Of a stretch of 24,571 bases of DNA, positions 23,613 through 24,571 are shown piece after piece. This DNA comes from Clostridiaceae bacterium (GTDB lineage Bacteria; Bacillota; Clostridia; Clostridiales; Clostridiaceae), in contig DOKV01000065.1 in NCBI GenBank assembly GCA_003510765.1, forward strand, positions 1 through 24,571. The letters are read 5' to 3'. Numbering within the stretch: position 1 is the stretch's first letter; every line of letters begins with the position of its first letter. The notes beneath the pieces are model-generated. The model did no database searches. It was not told the origin of the DNA and was given only the letters and a program-made list of their open reading frames with translations. Both the position numbers and the translations under genes were made by a program.

Positions 23613-24571
23613 ATGACCACCACTCATACAGATCCCTATGAGATCTATCCGCAACGCGTGCTTGATTTCCTCAATTACTCCAGCACCATCCGAGGAAAAT
23701 CAGACAGCACCATTGAAGCCTACGGCTACGACCTAGGTCTCTTCTTTAAATTTTTAAAAATGCACAGAAGACTTGTTTCTCGAGAGATTCCATTTAATGA
23801 CATTCTCATCCACGACATTGACGATGACTTCCTTAGAAAGATTACACTCTCAGAGATTTATGCCTTTCTATCTTACACGGATAAAAGTCGTCAAAACTCA
23901 GCCTATGCCCGTGCTAGAAAAACGGCCTGTATCAAAACTTTTTTTAAATACTTATCCGTCAAAGCCCGAATCATCGATAAAGATCCTTCTGTAGAATTAG
24001 AAAGACCTAAAATCAAGAAGCGCAACCCTGTATATTTAACCTTAGATGAGAGTCGCTCACTCTTAAGATCTATGGATAAGGAAAACATCAATTACAAAAG
24101 AGATTATTGCATTCTCACACTCTTTCTAAATTGCGGTATGCGACTTTCAGAACTGGTCAGCATACGGATTAGTAAAATGAAAGAAGATACACTCACCGTC
24201 ATCGGTAAAGGAAACAAAGAACGCGTAGTGTATCTGAATCAAGCCAGCATGAATAGCATCCAAGACTATCTCATCATTCGCAACAATTTGACTGTACCAG
24301 ATGAATATAGTGACTATCTATTTTTGTCCACCCACAGAAGACCCATAAATAAGCGCACCGTGGAAGTTCTTGTCAAAAAACACGTGCGAGCCGCCGGTTT
24401 ATTTGGGGATAAATATTCACCCCATAAACTCAGACATACCGCAGCTACACTTATGTATAAACACGGAAAAGTGGATATACGTAGTTTGCAGATGATTTTA
24501 GGACACGAAAATGTATCTACAACCCAAATTTATACCCACGTGGATAACGAATCTTTAAGAGAAGCCGTGAA
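23613..24571 (+). CDS. Tyrosine recombinase, XerC/XerD-like (3' end cut by window edge)
   Basis: I translated the open frame to the right edge: 319 codons. It has an N-terminal SAM-like DNA-binding domain (about 10-125, STIEAYGYDLGLFFKFL...RARKTACIKTFFKYLSVK) and the catalytic domain with all expected residues: Arg in NCGMRLSELVSI, Lys in GKGNKERVVYL, HKLRH, the second His in LGHENVSTTQ and the nucleophile Tyr in QIYTHV. Only a few C-terminal residues seem to be missing. The size suits a chromosomal Xer-type enzyme and also small phage or transposon integrases; no att site, excisionase or cargo is visible. The RBS is modest (AAAGGATG, about nine bases before the ATG at 23613). The frame has its own promoter with a double palindrome. 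Confidence 0.93.
   Translation, partial: MTTTHTDPYEIYPQRVLDFLNYSSTIRGKSDSTIEAYGYDLGLFFKFLKMHRRLVSREIPFNDILIHDIDDDFLRKITLSEIYAFLSYTDKSRQNSAYARARKTACIKTFFKYLSVKARIIDKDPSVELERPKIKKRNPVYLTLDESRSLLRSMDKENINYKRDYCILTLFLNCGMRLSELVSIRISKMKEDTLTVIGKGNKERVVYLNQASMNSIQDYLIIRNNLTVPDEYSDYLFLSTHRRPINKRTVEVLVKKHVRAAGLFGDKYSPHKLRHTAATLMYKHGKVDIRSLQMILGHENVSTTQIYTHVDNESLREAV

Noticed and set aside
23613..24571. Recombinase as evidence of a prophage or integron
   Set aside because: No excisionase, att repeat, cargo or phage gene is next to it in the window, and its size and motifs fit a chromosomal Xer-like enzyme; the right side is not visible.

Overview
The window looks like chromosomal DNA of a low-to-mid GC Bacillota, most likely a member of Clostridia. 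The reasons are strong AGGAGG-type ribosome binding sites, several TTG starts, near-consensus sigma-A promoters, a Gram-positive LexA box (GAAC-N4-GTTC) on recA, RNase Y, and HPr with both His15 and Ser46. Genus cannot be decided from the sequence alone. Almost every gene lies on the + strand; the exception is a decarboxylase that runs off the left edge.

Layout. (1) 1-1193, minus: Orn/Lys/Arg decarboxylase, missing its C-terminus, divergent from (2) a phosphoglucomutase and a TPR protein (1468-4326). (3) recA with a consensus promoter and LexA box (4370-5565). (4) rny, encoding RNase Y (5844-7400). (5) An MFS permease (7590-8780). (6) A PHP phosphoesterase, aspartate aminotransferase and solo IIA-Glc-like protein in one tight operon (9047-11568). 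(7) HPr on its own promoter (11644-11904). (8) A metallo-beta-lactamase-fold hydrolase followed by adenylosuccinate lyase purB (12056-14414). (9) A PepSY-like lipoprotein (14549-15313) and an alpha/beta hydrolase (15489-16082). (10) A membrane-microdomain operon of NfeD, an extra stand-alone NfeD OB domain, flotillin-like FloA and a membrane-anchored coiled protein (16312-19415). (11) A run of secreted lipoproteins: a broken chagasin-type (I42) protease inhibitor, a PstS-like binding lipoprotein, a DUF3298-like lipoprotein and a lipoprotein with a DUF4829-like C-terminus (19551-23320). (12) A tyrosine recombinase cut by the right edge, with a double TTCGCGAA palindrome at its promoter (23498-24571).

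Most of the window is housekeeping: sugar phosphate interconversion, recombination and SOS, RNA turnover, amino-acid and purine metabolism, and PTS signalling. No defence island, CRISPR array, rRNA, tRNA or insertion sequence is visible. The points most worth a second look are the IIA protein with Asn in place of the auxiliary active-site His, the duplicated NfeD OB domain between nfeD and floA, the I42 inhibitor pseudogene with an out-of-frame internal deletion, the paired palindromes before the recombinase, and the overlapping lipoprotein operon. Intergenic regions are short (all under 300 bases except 19416-19912, which holds the pseudogene), and many contain clear promoters, terminators or dyads listed below.
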